Numbered from the stretch's first letter, positions 16,017 through 25,368 are shown. The stretch: 64,000 nucleotides of DNA from Mobilitalea torta (GCF_050433395.1 NZ_JBNPXH010000001.1:186001-250000), one strand, 5' to 3'. Program-made: numbers and translations. The notes: generated by a model from the sequence alone, not told the origin.

Positions 16017-17036
16017 ATGAACATGAAACAATGGGTAGAAACAGTGATAAATGCAACAGAAAAAAAGGCAATACCGGTACTTTCATTTCCATGTATTTCA
16101 TTAATGGAAATTACGGTCAATGATTTGATTAATGACAGTGATCTTCAAGCCAAAGGCATGAAGCTGGTAGCGGATAAGGTTCCCACCGGAGCGTCGGTAA
16201 GTATGATGGATTTGTCGGTGGAGGCGGAGGCATTTGGTTCAACAATCCGCTTTTCTGACGATGAGGTTCCAACGGTTATCGGCAAGATTGTGGATGATGA
16301 GGACGCGGCGGATGCCCTGGAGGTGCCTGAGGTTGGTGCCGGACGTACGGGAAAATATATTGAAGCAATCGAAAAGGTATGCCGCATGATTACGGACAGA
16401 CCTGTATTGGCGGGAATTATCGGCCCGTTTTCCCTGGCCGGGAGGTTGATGGATGTGTCGGAAGCGATGATTAACTGCTACGAAGAACCGGATATGGTTC
16501 ATACGGTTATGAAAAAGACAGCACAATTCCTTACGGAATATGCAAAAGCATATAAAGCGGTTGGTGCCAATGGCATTGTTATGGCAGAACCTCTTACGGG
16601 GTTGCTTTCTCCGGATTTAGCAAGGGAATTCTCCGCACCCTATGTAAAGGAAATTATTGATGCCGTGCAGGATGAAAACTTTGCCGTAATCTATCATAAT
16701 TGCGGCAATAACGTAATTCGCATGGTAGATTCCATTATCGGGGTCGGTGCCTATGGATATCATTTTGGCAACTCCATTACAATGAGTGATATAATTGATA
16801 AAATACCTTCTGATGCTCTGGTAATGGGAAATGTCGATCCTGCCGGACAATTGAGAAACGGTACACCGGCTTCGATTAAAGCAGAGACCAAAAGGATAAT
16901 GGAGGCCTGCTGCTCTAATCCGAATTTTGTGATTTCTTCAGGCTGTGATATCCCGCCGGCCAGCAGTTGGGAGAATATTGAGGCATTTTTTGAAGCCGTC
17001 GGAGAATTTTACCTGGAGAAGAAAAAGGCACAGTAA
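16017..17036 (+). CDS. Uroporphyrinogen-decarboxylase-family methyltransferase (MtaA/MtbA-like)
   Basis: 339 residues. The UroD-fold family is shown by the N-terminal PVLSFPCISLMEITV, PVLAGIIGPFSLAGRLMDV, and the zinc-site motifs YHNCGNN and ISSGCDIPP near the C-terminus. Members transfer methyl groups between corrinoid proteins and thiols or tetrahydrofolate (MtaA, MtbA, CmuA), with zinc bound by His and Cys. It lacks the N-terminal region of true HemE. A corrinoid protein and its activator are encoded 1.6 kb downstream, beyond a regulator on the other strand, so it is most likely the methyltransferase of that module. The substrate is unknown. Confidence 0.85.
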   Translation: MNMKQWVETVINATEKKAIPVLSFPCISLMEITVNDLINDSDLQAKGMKLVADKVPTGASVSMMDLSVEAEAFGSTIRFSDDEVPTVIGKIVDDEDAADALEVPEVGAGRTGKYIEAIEKVCRMITDRPVLAGIIGPFSLAGRLMDVSEAMINCYEEPDMVHTVMKKTAQFLTEYAKAYKAVGANGIVMAEPLTGLLSPDLAREFSAPYVKEIIDAVQDENFAVIYHNCGNNVIRMVDSIIGVGAYGYHFGNSITMSDIIDKIPSDALVMGNVDPAGQLRNGTPASIKAETKRIMEACCSNPNFVISSGCDIPPASSWENIEAFFEAVGEFYLEKKKAQ

Positions 17037-17073
17037 AGACCATCAACGTATGAAAAAGCGGTCACCCAGACTC

Positions 17074-18330
17074 CTATCCCCGGTACTGCTTGGGAGTGAT
17101 GCCGGTATATTTTTTAAATACCTTAGAAAAATAGCTCTGGTCTTCAAAGCCGGTGGAAATGGCGATGCTGACCAGAGGGAAGTCCGTGTGGGCCAGCAGG
17201 CGTTTACTTTCTTCCACCCGTACCATATTCAGATATTCCTTGAAGGAGGAGCCGCAGGCCTCTTTAAAGGAAGAGGAGAAATAGGAAGGATTTAAATGCA
17301 CATAACTAGCCACCTTCTCCAAAGTAATCGGTTCAGCAAAATGTTCCGAAATATATTTCATGGCTTTGCGGACAGAATCATTGTGTTTGGCCGGCAGCCG
17401 GGTAAACATGCATTCAACATAAGCATCCAATGATTCCATCAGCATATAGCAGAGATCATCAATACTTTTAACTTTTTCTATGTTTTTTATAAAATCATTA
17501 TTTATTTTCAAGATTTGATTGGTGCCCGCACCGCCGTCTATGGCAGATCGGGAGAGCAGGGAGCAAAGCTCCATAGCTCGGATTTTGATTACATCCAGAC
17601 CATTGCCCTGGGAGAAGAAGACATAGCCCAGGAGATCGTTAAGAATCGCTGCGGCGGAGTGTTTATCACCGGATTTTACCTTGGCCAGCAGTAATTTTTC
17701 TTTCTCATAGGGATAGGTGCTTTTTTCTACCAAGCCCATGGTTTTATACATCTGGATCGATTCATTGATCTTTGACTGCTGATGAACCTTTTTACTATTA
17801 ATAATCAGTTCCTGCTTTGCGTCAGAAACAAAGCTGGAGAACAGGTAGTAAAGCAGGCGGCTGATCTGGGTAACCATAGCAGGAGGAATCACGGGAAGGC
17901 GGTTGGCGTCTTCATATAAATCCAGAAGGGCGCCGGTTGAAAGGGCTGGATAGCGGCGCGACAATTCCATGATCAATTCGGAATCCGGTTCGGTCATTAA
18001 AAAAGGGCCGACCAGAACAGAGCCAAACAAGGTCTCACGGTTGATAAGGGGAAAGACAATGTGGTTTAAATTACAGTGGCAGGAAAAAATATAGGTTTCC
18101 CCCAACTCCATGGCCTTTTTTCCTGCATTGGCATGAACCAGACGGCAAGTATCGGAAGGCGGTAAATAGGGGGTAACATAATTGCAGAAGGCAGAAGGCT
18201 CGCCTTCAGAGAGAAGCATATTACCCCGCTCGTCCAGGATTTGAATCGGTAACTCCATACAAACCGAAAAGGAGACGAGGACTTCGCGCAACTTTTCTTT
18301 TTCTACGATGGTATAAATATAGGATTTCAT
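17074..18330 (-). CDS. PocR-domain AraC-family regulator
   Basis: 418 residues. Residues 10-170 form a PocR ligand-sensor domain: LPIQILDERGNMLLSEGE, cysteines at FCNYV, DTCRLVHANAG and FSCHCNLNHIVFPL, and FGSVLVGPFLMTEPD. Residues 315-418 are the AraC helix-turn-helix pair, ending FEDQSYFSKVFKKYTGITPK. PocR domains are found in regulators of corrinoid-linked metabolism. It is divergent from the corrinoid-protein gene and convergent with the methyltransferase, so it most likely activates this module in response to a substrate or cobamide signal. Confidence 0.9.
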   Translation of the reverse strand: MKSYIYTIVEKEKLREVLVSFSVCMELPIQILDERGNMLLSEGEPSAFCNYVTPYLPPSDTCRLVHANAGKKAMELGETYIFSCHCNLNHIVFPLINRETLFGSVLVGPFLMTEPDSELIMELSRRYPALSTGALLDLYEDANRLPVIPPAMVTQISRLLYYLFSSFVSDAKQELIINSKKVHQQSKINESIQMYKTMGLVEKSTYPYEKEKLLLAKVKSGDKHSAAAILNDLLGYVFFSQGNGLDVIKIRAMELCSLLSRSAIDGGAGTNQILKINNDFIKNIEKVKSIDDLCYMLMESLDAYVECMFTRLPAKHNDSVRKAMKYISEHFAEPITLEKVASYVHLNPSYFSSSFKEACGSSFKEYLNMVRVEESKRLLAHTDFPLVSIAISTGFEDQSYFSKVFKKYTGITPKQYRG

Positions 18331-18374
18331 AAAATCACCTTTTTATAATAGTTAAGTTATATCCCCTTTATTAT

Positions 18375-18438
18375 ATCATGAACATAAACCATGTTCATGA
18401 TCTTGCTGCTCCAATCGGAAATTGCAAGCAAGCTTGCA
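18375..18438. promoter_or_regulatory. Two inverted repeats in the PocR-regulator/corrinoid intergenic region
   Basis: A perfect 11-bp inverted repeat ATCATGAACAT/ATGTTCATGAT (18375-18401) and a second one, TGCAAGC/GCTTGCA (18423-18438), lie between the divergent genes. They are good operator candidates for the PocR-AraC protein, which usually binds half-sites near its target promoters. Confidence 0.5.
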
Positions 18439-18594
18439 TTTCCTCATTCCGCTTTTATTATATCACAAAATCATAAAAGGAACAAAAAAAATTACATAAA
18501 TCTAAAATTATTACAATTACCTAGAGAAATTTTTGAGTATACTATTTATATTGCAGGAACATATAAAGTGAAAATACTATGAACAGGAGGATAG

Positions 18595-19248
18595 ATGATG
18601 GAGATCATACAGGAAATTTCAGAGCTATTACAAAAGGGCAAGGCAAAACAGGTGAAAGTTCTGGTACAGCAAGCCGTAGATGAAGGGATTGATCCCAAGA
18701 AAATTCTGAATGAGGCTTTGTTGAGCGGTATGATGATTGTTGGAGCCAAGTTCAAAAATAACGAGGTTTTTGTACCGGAGGTTTTAGTAGCGGCAAGGGC
18801 AATGAATGCAGGAATCACCATTTTGGAACCGAAGCTGATAGAGGTTGGAAATGAACCGGTGGGGAAAGCAGTCATCGGCACTGTTAAAGGAGACCTGCAC
18901 GATATCGGCAAAAATCTGGTGACCATGATGCTCAAGGGCGCTGGTTTTGAGGTTTGTGATATTGGCGTAGATGTAGAGGCGGAGGCCTTTATTAGTAAAG
19001 CGGAAGAGATCAGTGCAGATATCATCTGCATGTCAGCGCTGCTTACTACTACAATGCCTAATATGAAGGATGTGATCACCGCATTAGAAGAAAAAGGACT
19101 GAGAGAAAAATACATTATCATGGTAGGCGGCGCGCCGGTGAATGAAAGCTTTGCAAATCAGATCGGTGCTGATTACTACACTGCGGATGCTGCAAGCTGT
19201 GCGGAGGTTGCCAAGAAAGCGGTTATTGAGCGCAAGAAAATTGCTTAA
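18595..19248 (+). CDS. Corrinoid protein (methyl carrier, MtbC/MtaC-like)
   Basis: 217 residues with AGGAGG before the ATG pair. Residues 1-85 are the helical cap domain (methionine-synthase B12-binding module type). Residues 92-210 are the Rossmann-like cobalamin-binding domain with the Asp100-x-His102-x-x-Gly105 motif (GDLHDIGKN), in which the His is the lower cobalt ligand, then the SALLTTTM and VGGAPVN signature loops. It carries the methyl group between a substrate-specific methyltransferase and the UroD-family enzyme. The activator gene follows after 64 bp. Confidence 0.93.
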   Translation: MMEIIQEISELLQKGKAKQVKVLVQQAVDEGIDPKKILNEALLSGMMIVGAKFKNNEVFVPEVLVAARAMNAGITILEPKLIEVGNEPVGKAVIGTVKGDLHDIGKNLVTMMLKGAGFEVCDIGVDVEAEAFISKAEEISADIICMSALLTTTMPNMKDVITALEEKGLREKYIIMVGGAPVNESFANQIGADYYTADAASCAEVAKKAVIERKKIA

Positions 19249-19266
19249 GTAAATGGATTGATGAGG

Positions 19267-19300
19267 ATGGGTGTTATGCTTTGGTATGGCACCCATTTTT
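19267..19300 (+). terminator. Intercistronic hairpin with T-run
   Basis: ATGGGTGTTAT pairs with TATGGCACCCAT (two wobbles) followed by TTTTT, between the corrinoid protein and its activator. Partial termination here would give more carrier protein than activator. Confidence 0.6.
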
Positions 19301-19312
19301 GAAAGGAATATT

Positions 19313-21523
19313 ATGAAGATTGAGCATGAAAAAGTCTCGATTGACCGCAATATGGTCTTTCATATGATTGATTGTAAGGCGGACAGTCCCGTTTATGATG
19401 ATATGATAGAAGCATATCAGGAACTGTTACCGGAGGTGCTAAGACTGGTAGAAGGAAGGACGGTATTCGGCATCGGAGAAATTAAGGAAGAGGATGCAAC
19501 CAAGGAATATCCGGCCGGAACCAAAGTTCTGTATGTGATCTCTACTGTGGGAGCAGAATTAAGTCATCTGGGGACCAGAATGTTCCAGCGGGGCGATTAT
19601 GTCAAGGGGATGCTGGCTGATGCCATGGCGGATCTATGTCTCTTCGATTTGGAGGAACAGTGGCAGGAGCACCTCAGAGTGTACTGCGCAGAAAAAAAGG
19701 TGGGCATAGAAAAGCGATTGACAGCACCCCATGATCTGCCGATGTCGATACAAAAAACCGCATATGAAAGCTTAAATGCCGAAATCGAATTGAATATGCA
19801 TATTACTTCCGGGTTCATGTATGATCCGGTTAAGTCTGTTTGTCATGTTCTGATCCTCTCGGAAGATCCGTTGGTATTTCAGGCTCAGCATGATTGCCGG
19901 AAGTGTCCCCAGCATAGTTGTAAGGCCAGAAAGATATCGGCAGTTAAAATTAAAGTAAGAACTGAGGCCGGAGAAACCGTAATTTACTGCGAAGAAACAG
20001 AAAATATTTTAAGAGCCTGCCTGCGTCAGGGTTTTGATGTAAGCGCGGTGTGCGGTGGAAACGGAACCTGCGGAAAATGTAAGATCCGGTTAGTTTCAGG
20101 AGAGTTAAAGATTATGCCGGAGGACCGCCTGGCTTTTCGTGAAAAGGAAATGGAGCAGGGCTGGCGTTTAGCCTGCCGTGCATATCCTCAAGAGGAATGT
20201 ACCATAGAAGCGCACTTTACTGATGCATCGGATTTTTCGGCGGTGGAGCACTTTGGCCGTGAAGGAAAAATAATAGCATCCCATACCAAAAAAGAAGGAC
20301 CTGCTATCATAGCACATGCAGGAATTGCCATAGATATAGGAACCACGACCATTGCTGCCCAGCTTATCAATTTGGAAAATGGCGAGATTCAGGCTTCCGA
20401 ATCCTCAATGAATCATCAGCGCAGCTACGGTGCGGATGTAATATCCCGGATCGGGGCATCGAACCGGGGAGAGGGGGAGGCCCTGCAAAAGCTGCTTCGT
20501 ACCGATTTGGAACAGTTGATCTGTCAATCACTTAAACATTCCGGCTGTGCGGGAACTGCAGTGGAACAATTGATATTGGCAGGAAATACTACCATAGGGC
20601 ATTTGCTGATGGGTTACTCTTGCAAGACATTGGGTGTGTTTCCTTTTCGGCCGGTCAACATTGATCTTATCGAAGATTCCTGTAAGAATATCATAGGCAC
20701 AGAAACCATATCCTGCCGGACCAGAATATTTCCTGGAATATCTACGTTTGTAGGAGGGGATATCATTGCCGGATTATATGCCTGCGGATTTGAAAACAGT
20801 CAGGAAATAGATTTGCTGGTGGACCTTGGAACCAATGGCGAGATGGCCATAGGGAATAATAAGAGGCTGCTGGTCACCTCAACCGCAGCAGGTCCCGCTT
20901 TCGAGGGCGGGAATATATCCTGCGGGACAGGAAGTATACCGGGGGCAATTTGTCATGTTTGCATAGAGGAAGAACATAGGGTAAGCTTTGAGACAATTCA
21001 TGGGCAACCGCCGACAGGAATCTGCGGAACCGGCGTCATAGAGCTTGTGGCAGAGCTGCTGAGGCATGATCTGATGGATGAGACCGGTTTATTGGCAGAG
21101 GAATATTTTAAGAATGGATTTTTACTGACAACGAATACCGAAGGGAAGGAAATCAGATTTACCCAGAGTGATATCAGAGAGTTTCAGCTGGCCAAATCAG
21201 CAATTCGGGCTGGTGTTGAGATACTGATTAAGCGATATGGTATAACCGGAAAATCAATTGGTCACGTTTATCTGGCGGGAGGGTTTGGTTTTAAGATGAA
21301 CCGGGAAGCCGCTGTTGCCGTTGGTCTGTTTCCGGAAGAACTGAAGGAAAAAATCATTCCGGTGGGAAACAGCTCCTTAGCCGGAGCGGTCAAGGCATTG
21401 GGAGAGAGTATGTGGGTAGAACATGTCCATGGGCTGATCGATATTGCCGATGAGGTAACCTTATCTAACGACCCGGATTTTAATGATTTATATATAGAAT
21501 ATATGTTGTTTGGAGAAGCTTAA
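19313..21523 (+). CDS. Corrinoid-protein reductive activator (RACo-like ASKHA ATPase with [2Fe-2S] domain)
   Basis: 736 residues from the ATG at 19313, which has GAAAGGA upstream; a longer frame starts at 19271 without a ribosome site. Residues 1-205 resemble a methionine-synthase-activation-like module, ending with cysteines CRKCPQHSC. A ferredoxin-type [2Fe-2S] domain follows, with CGGNGTCGKC. From about residue 325 it is an ASKHA ATPase domain (AIDIGTTTIAAQLI, LVDLGTNGEMAIG, HVYLAGGFG). RACo proteins use ATP to reduce the inactive Co(II) corrinoid to Co(I). The fused N-terminal module is less usual. Confidence 0.88.
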   Translation: MKIEHEKVSIDRNMVFHMIDCKADSPVYDDMIEAYQELLPEVLRLVEGRTVFGIGEIKEEDATKEYPAGTKVLYVISTVGAELSHLGTRMFQRGDYVKGMLADAMADLCLFDLEEQWQEHLRVYCAEKKVGIEKRLTAPHDLPMSIQKTAYESLNAEIELNMHITSGFMYDPVKSVCHVLILSEDPLVFQAQHDCRKCPQHSCKARKISAVKIKVRTEAGETVIYCEETENILRACLRQGFDVSAVCGGNGTCGKCKIRLVSGELKIMPEDRLAFREKEMEQGWRLACRAYPQEECTIEAHFTDASDFSAVEHFGREGKIIASHTKKEGPAIIAHAGIAIDIGTTTIAAQLINLENGEIQASESSMNHQRSYGADVISRIGASNRGEGEALQKLLRTDLEQLICQSLKHSGCAGTAVEQLILAGNTTIGHLLMGYSCKTLGVFPFRPVNIDLIEDSCKNIIGTETISCRTRIFPGISTFVGGDIIAGLYACGFENSQEIDLLVDLGTNGEMAIGNNKRLLVTSTAAGPAFEGGNISCGTGSIPGAICHVCIEEEHRVSFETIHGQPPTGICGTGVIELVAELLRHDLMDETGLLAEEYFKNGFLLTTNTEGKEIRFTQSDIREFQLAKSAIRAGVEILIKRYGITGKSIGHVYLAGGFGFKMNREAAVAVGLFPEELKEKIIPVGNSSLAGAVKALGESMWVEHVHGLIDIADEVTLSNDPDFNDLYIEYMLFGEA

Positions 21524-21573
21524 AGTCCTCAATGGAGGAATGTTACGAATCCGTTTTAATTATTAATTTATGA

Positions 21574-21612
21574 TATGCCCTGTCGGAGCATCCGCTTTGA
21601 CAAGGGCTTTTT
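21574..21612 (+). terminator. Repeated terminator element, copy 2
   Basis: GCCCTGTCGGAGCATCCGCT with GACAAGGGC and a T-run; nearly identical, including the loop GGAGCATCCGCTT, to the element at 15817-15855. Confidence 0.8.
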
Positions 21613-21742
21613 CTTATACAATTGTAGGCTGTCTTCTATCTTGCACGCGATATGACTTACGATAAAATTATAAAAACACCTCAAACATTTTACTTTATTT
21701 AAATGTTATATTAATGATAATATTTATTTTGGGGGTGGGATT

Positions 21743-22273
21743 TTGCTAAGCGGTGAAGATATGGATGGATTGATGATACAGATCTCAAAAAAGGATATGG
21801 ACGCCTTACAGGAATTCTATATGGAAATGAATAAGGCCGTATATGGATTAGCATATGTCATTACGAAATCACCTTATGATGCGGAAGATATTATGCAAAG
21901 TACATTTATTAAAATTTGGGATAAAGCGTATCAATATCGTCCTAGTACAAATGCAAAAGCATGGACTATGAAAATAGCGCGCAATCTGGCTTTGACAAAG
22001 CTTAAGGATAGCAAACGTTTTGTAGAACTCAATACGGAGCTTCCATCGGAAGATGCTTTTATGAAAACAATTCACCTGCAGGAGCTTAACACGCTGTTAT
22101 CTGCACTGAAAAAGGACGAACGTGAAATAGTAATACTTTATTCTGCAGGCTTTTCTCACAAGGAAATATCCGACATCGTAAAAAAACCTTATTCTACCGT
22201 ACGCTGGAAGTATAGTAACGCAATTAACAAGCTAACCGTGTTAGAAAGAGAGGGAAATTATGAACGAGCTTAA
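21743..22273 (+). CDS. ECF-type RNA polymerase sigma factor
   Basis: 176 residues from a TTG start with GGGGGTGGGA upstream; an ATG at 21761 is an alternative. Region 2 is at about residues 25-90 (DAEDIMQSTFIKIWDKAYQY), and region 4 at about 110-165 has a helix-turn-helix (FSHKEISDIVKKPYSTVRWK). It overlaps the next gene by 14 bp, a typical sigma/anti-sigma pairing. The pair would respond to an envelope or extracellular signal; the regulon is unknown. Confidence 0.92.
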   Translation: MLSGEDMDGLMIQISKKDMDALQEFYMEMNKAVYGLAYVITKSPYDAEDIMQSTFIKIWDKAYQYRPSTNAKAWTMKIARNLALTKLKDSKRFVELNTELPSEDAFMKTIHLQELNTLLSALKKDEREIVILYSAGFSHKEISDIVKKPYSTVRWKYSNAINKLTVLEREGNYERA

Positions 22274-23363
22274 TATCTTGTCAAAAATAAATGATATCTT
22301 AGTAAAAAGTACACCCGATCATTTTCCAATAATCAAAGAAATAATCCTGAAGGAGGAAAATAAGAAAAGGAATATTTCCAAATGGGTGTTATCAAAATGG
22401 TTCCGGGTTGTGGCTGTCACCTGTCTGATTTTTATTATAGGAGGAAGTGTTACGGTGGCAGCAGATAAGCTAATAGGCAAGGATTTCTTTCACCTGTTTT
22501 ATTTGGGAGAAAATTCACAAAATACAGATGATCAGGTATATATGGGATATGACCAATATAAAGAGATTAGTTCAAGTACATTTGGTCTTGTAGTTGATAC
22601 GGATGAAATAGCAATTGAGGTACTCGGCGCTGTTTCCACCGGTAATGCGGCAACAGTGATATTGAGGGTAACAGCAAAGCAATTGGATTCTGTTTTGATT
22701 AATAATGGTATTCTCCCTCAGGGTAATTATTGTTTTAATGATCAAACAGGCGGAAGCTTATTTGATGACTTTCAGGATGCAAGCTATCGTTATTACTATT
22801 CGATTGAAGACGAGGAACTGCAGCCCAATCAATTTAACATTTTATATACAGTAATTAAAAATGAAGTGATTACGGGTAAACAGTATACAATAGAGTTGAA
22901 TAAATTCGGCTACTTTTCTAAGAGTGGATTTAATATCTTATATTATGGAAAATGGGGTGTCTCCATTAACTTTGATACGCAGGCAGATTATACGAAAACA
23001 ATTTATTTAGACAAAGAAATAGTAGTTGATAATAAATATGTCACAATAAAACAAATGGGTATCACACCATTTTCCTGCAGTATTGATATCCAGGGAAGAA
23101 TACCGGAGGAGGCAGATTTTAGAAGCCTATTAAACAAACTGGATAAACTGAATGATGAATTAAAAATAAGCTTTAATAAAAACATCCTGCTTGACAACAA
23201 TTCTTTTACCCACTGCGCTCAAGGGGGCAGAGCAGATGAGTATGGTAATATTAATCAGGAAGGTATGGTGTACTATCATTTGGCTATTATGTTTAACAAG
23301 CCGATTTTAGTAGATAATGTTGACACAATATACTTTAATAATGAAATATATGATATCAAATAG
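22260..23363 (+). CDS. Membrane-bound anti-sigma factor
   Basis: 367 residues. The first 45 residues are cytosolic and basic (ILKEENKKRNISKW). One membrane helix follows (VVAVTCLIFIIGGSVTVAA), then a large extracytoplasmic part of about 300 residues with many beta strands and aromatic residues. The 14-bp overlap with the ECF sigma gene and the topology support an anti-sigma role resembling DUF4179-type proteins. The external domain carries no recognised catalytic motif. The ligand is unknown. Confidence 0.75.
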   Translation: MNELNILSKINDILVKSTPDHFPIIKEIILKEENKKRNISKWVLSKWFRVVAVTCLIFIIGGSVTVAADKLIGKDFFHLFYLGENSQNTDDQVYMGYDQYKEISSSTFGLVVDTDEIAIEVLGAVSTGNAATVILRVTAKQLDSVLINNGILPQGNYCFNDQTGGSLFDDFQDASYRYYYSIEDEELQPNQFNILYTVIKNEVITGKQYTIELNKFGYFSKSGFNILYYGKWGVSINFDTQADYTKTIYLDKEIVVDNKYVTIKQMGITPFSCSIDIQGRIPEEADFRSLLNKLDKLNDELKISFNKNILLDNNSFTHCAQGGRADEYGNINQEGMVYYHLAIMFNKPILVDNVDTIYFNNEIYDIK

Positions 23364-23386
23364 TGACGAAAAATGAGGGTATAAGA

Positions 23387-23436
23387 TTGACAGAGGGCAA
23401 TATCAGTACTATAATATCGATAGAACAATACTGATA
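23387..23436 (+). promoter_or_regulatory. Consensus promoter with overlapping operator for the first rex gene
   Basis: TTGACA (23387-23392), exactly 17 bases, then TATAAT (23410-23415): a perfect sigma-A promoter. An inverted repeat TATCAGTA (23401-23408)/TACTGATA (23429-23436) spans the -10 box, and the word ATATCGAT (23414-23421), repeated near 25.2-25.4 kb, overlaps it. Such a strong promoter is probably repressed through this site. Confidence 0.8.
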
Positions 23437-23444
23437 AACGAGGT

Positions 23445-24113
23445 ATGAGTATGTACGAATATAAAAAAAGTGCTATCACCGCACAAGCTCTGCACAGAAT
23501 GCCGTACTATATCCAACAATTGAGACTGCTGAAGGATCAGGGGACGGAGACCGTCTCCGCTCCGAAGATCGCAGAGCTCCTCTGCCTGAATGAGGTTCAG
23601 GTGCGCAAGGATTTTGCTGCTGTCTATACGGAGAAGGGAAAGCCCAGAACCGGCTTTCCGGTAACGGGGCTGCTTCATCATATGGAGGAGCTGCTGGGAT
23701 ATCATAATGTAGAGGAAGCGGTGGTGGTAGGCACCGGAGCGCTTGCCAGGGCAATCATTGCCAGAGAAGGCTTTCAGAACTGCGGACTGGATATTGTCGC
23801 TGTTTTTAACACAGACCCTCAGGGCACACGGACGGAGCTGGATGGTGTCAAGGTGCTGCCCTCGGATAAAATCAGCGATTTATGCCGGCGCATGAAGATA
23901 CCCATGGGAATTATAACGGTACCGGCCAGCCAGGCCCAGGTAGTATGTGACCAGCTGGTGGCCGGCGGAGTCCTTGCTGTCTGGAACTTCGCCCCCGTCC
24001 ATTTATCCGTGCCGGAGCATATTCTGGTACGGAATGAAAATCTTGGCGCATCCCTTGCCGTATTATCGAATCATCTGAAAGGGAAGATGCGGGAAGTGAA
24101 TATTCCGGTTTAA
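23445..24113 (+). CDS. rex: Rex-type redox-sensing repressor, variant NAD motif
   Basis: 222 residues. The N-terminal winged helix contains LCLNEVQVRKDFAAV, and KPRTGFPV matches the Rex signature. The Rossmann domain begins VVVGTGALARAI. The family usually has G-x-G-x-x-G; here residues 96-101 are GTGALA, so the third glycine is replaced by alanine. The C-terminus (VWNFAPVHLSVPEHILVRNENL) is typical Rex. Rex represses fermentation and hydrogenase genes and leaves DNA when NADH is high. The altered motif may change NADH response. A second Rex lies 1.6 kb downstream. Confidence 0.9.
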   Translation: MSMYEYKKSAITAQALHRMPYYIQQLRLLKDQGTETVSAPKIAELLCLNEVQVRKDFAAVYTEKGKPRTGFPVTGLLHHMEELLGYHNVEEAVVVGTGALARAIIAREGFQNCGLDIVAVFNTDPQGTRTELDGVKVLPSDKISDLCRRMKIPMGIITVPASQAQVVCDQLVAGGVLAVWNFAPVHLSVPEHILVRNENLGASLAVLSNHLKGKMREVNIPV

Positions 24114-24169
24114 AAACAGACATCATTTCTAATAGGAGTTTTAAGCATAACTGAGAAAGTTGGAAGAAT

Positions 24170-25108
24170 ATGAATACACTGCATTTAAAATACGCCATAG
24201 AGGTGGAACGGACAAGCTCCATCTCGCAGGCGGCGGAAAATCTTTTTATGGGGCAGCCCAGCCTCAGCAAAGCAATAAAGGAGCTGGAGGATAATCTGGG
24301 CTTTACTATCTTTGAGCGCACCTCCAGAGGAGTGACCCCTACTGAGAAGGGAATCAAATTCTTCACCTACGCCAGAAATGTGCTGAATCAGCTGGAGAAA
24401 ATGGAAGCCCTCTCCGATGCGGCAGATTCGGAGCGGCAGAGCTTCAGCGTGTCCATTCCCCGAGGGAGCTACATCGCAGATGCCATCACCAGCTTTGTGG
24501 CCGGGCTGGATCACAGCAGGGGCATGAACCTGAATATTCAGGAGACCAATTCGATCCAGGTGGTCAATAATATCATTGACGGTCCCTTTCACTTAGGCAT
24601 TATACGCTATCAGACAGAGTATGAGAATTATTTTATTGATTATCTGACAGAGAAACAATTGAAATTTGAACCCATCTGGGAATTTGAATACCTGGTCCTG
24701 ATGTCGGAGCAGCATCCTCTGGCCAGGAAGGAGAAGCTGGGGAATCAGGAGCTGGAAGCCTATACGGAGATAACACACGGGGACACGGCAATCCCCTATC
24801 TGATGCCGGGAGGAAGCGGGAAAGCGGAGCCGCCGGGAGGTGCTTCCAAATGCATCTACGTTTACGAACGCTGCAGCCAGTATGACCTGCTTTCGACGGT
24901 TCCAACCACCTACATGTGGGTTTCCCCCATACCGGAGAAATGGCTGGAGCGCTATCGCCTGATACAGCGAAGGAGCAGTGACCGTGGCAAGAGATATAAG
25001 GATGTATTGATTTATCCGAAGCAATATCAGTTTACGGAGCTTGACCGGGATTTTGTCAACAAGCTGTACCAGGCCCGGAACGAGGTTTCCTTTCGGGAAT
25101 ATCATTAA
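24170..25108 (+). CDS. LysR-family transcriptional regulator
   Basis: 312 residues. The N-terminal winged helix is classic LysR: HLKYAIEVERTSSISQAAEN, LFMGQPSLSKAIKELEDNLG and LFERT-like TIFERTSRGVTPTEKG. The effector domain spans residues 90-300. It lies between two Rex genes and upstream of hydrogenase genes, so it probably controls one of these. The ligand is unknown. The ATATCGATAT boxes in the downstream intergenic region are candidate binding sites, but Rex or another protein could bind them as well. Confidence 0.92.
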   Translation: MNTLHLKYAIEVERTSSISQAAENLFMGQPSLSKAIKELEDNLGFTIFERTSRGVTPTEKGIKFFTYARNVLNQLEKMEALSDAADSERQSFSVSIPRGSYIADAITSFVAGLDHSRGMNLNIQETNSIQVVNNIIDGPFHLGIIRYQTEYENYFIDYLTEKQLKFEPIWEFEYLVLMSEQHPLARKEKLGNQELEAYTEITHGDTAIPYLMPGGSGKAEPPGGASKCIYVYERCSQYDLLSTVPTTYMWVSPIPEKWLERYRLIQRRSSDRGKRYKDVLIYPKQYQFTELDRDFVNKLYQARNEVSFREYH

Positions 25109-25151
25109 TGGAAAGAAGCAATTACAACAGAATATTTTTATTAAAACGTAT

Positions 25152-25179
25152 AGCGGAGAATGGCAGCTCCGCTTTTTTT
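25152..25179 (+). terminator. Terminator after LysR gene
   Basis: AGCGGAG (25152-25158) pairs perfectly with CTCCGCT (25167-25173), followed by seven T. Confidence 0.92.
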
Positions 25180-25217
25180 GTACGGATTGAATTCTTATAT
25201 TAAAAAATCGGTGAGAT

Positions 25218-25241
25218 ATATCGATATTGGAATATCGATAT
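25218..25241. promoter_or_regulatory. Paired ATATCGATAT boxes
   Basis: Two identical 10-bp self-complementary boxes at 25218-25227 and 25232-25241, separated by four bases. They are likely operator sequences; the binding protein is unknown. Confidence 0.6.
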
Positions 25242-25368
25242 TCCTTGATGCGATTAATAAAACGGAAATTGGAGTCCCTGAAAGATGCTGGGGTATCCCC
25301 ATACGAATGCATTCCAATTCGTAAATTGTCAGATATCCACGGGAAAGTAGAGGAGAGGGAAGAAATAT

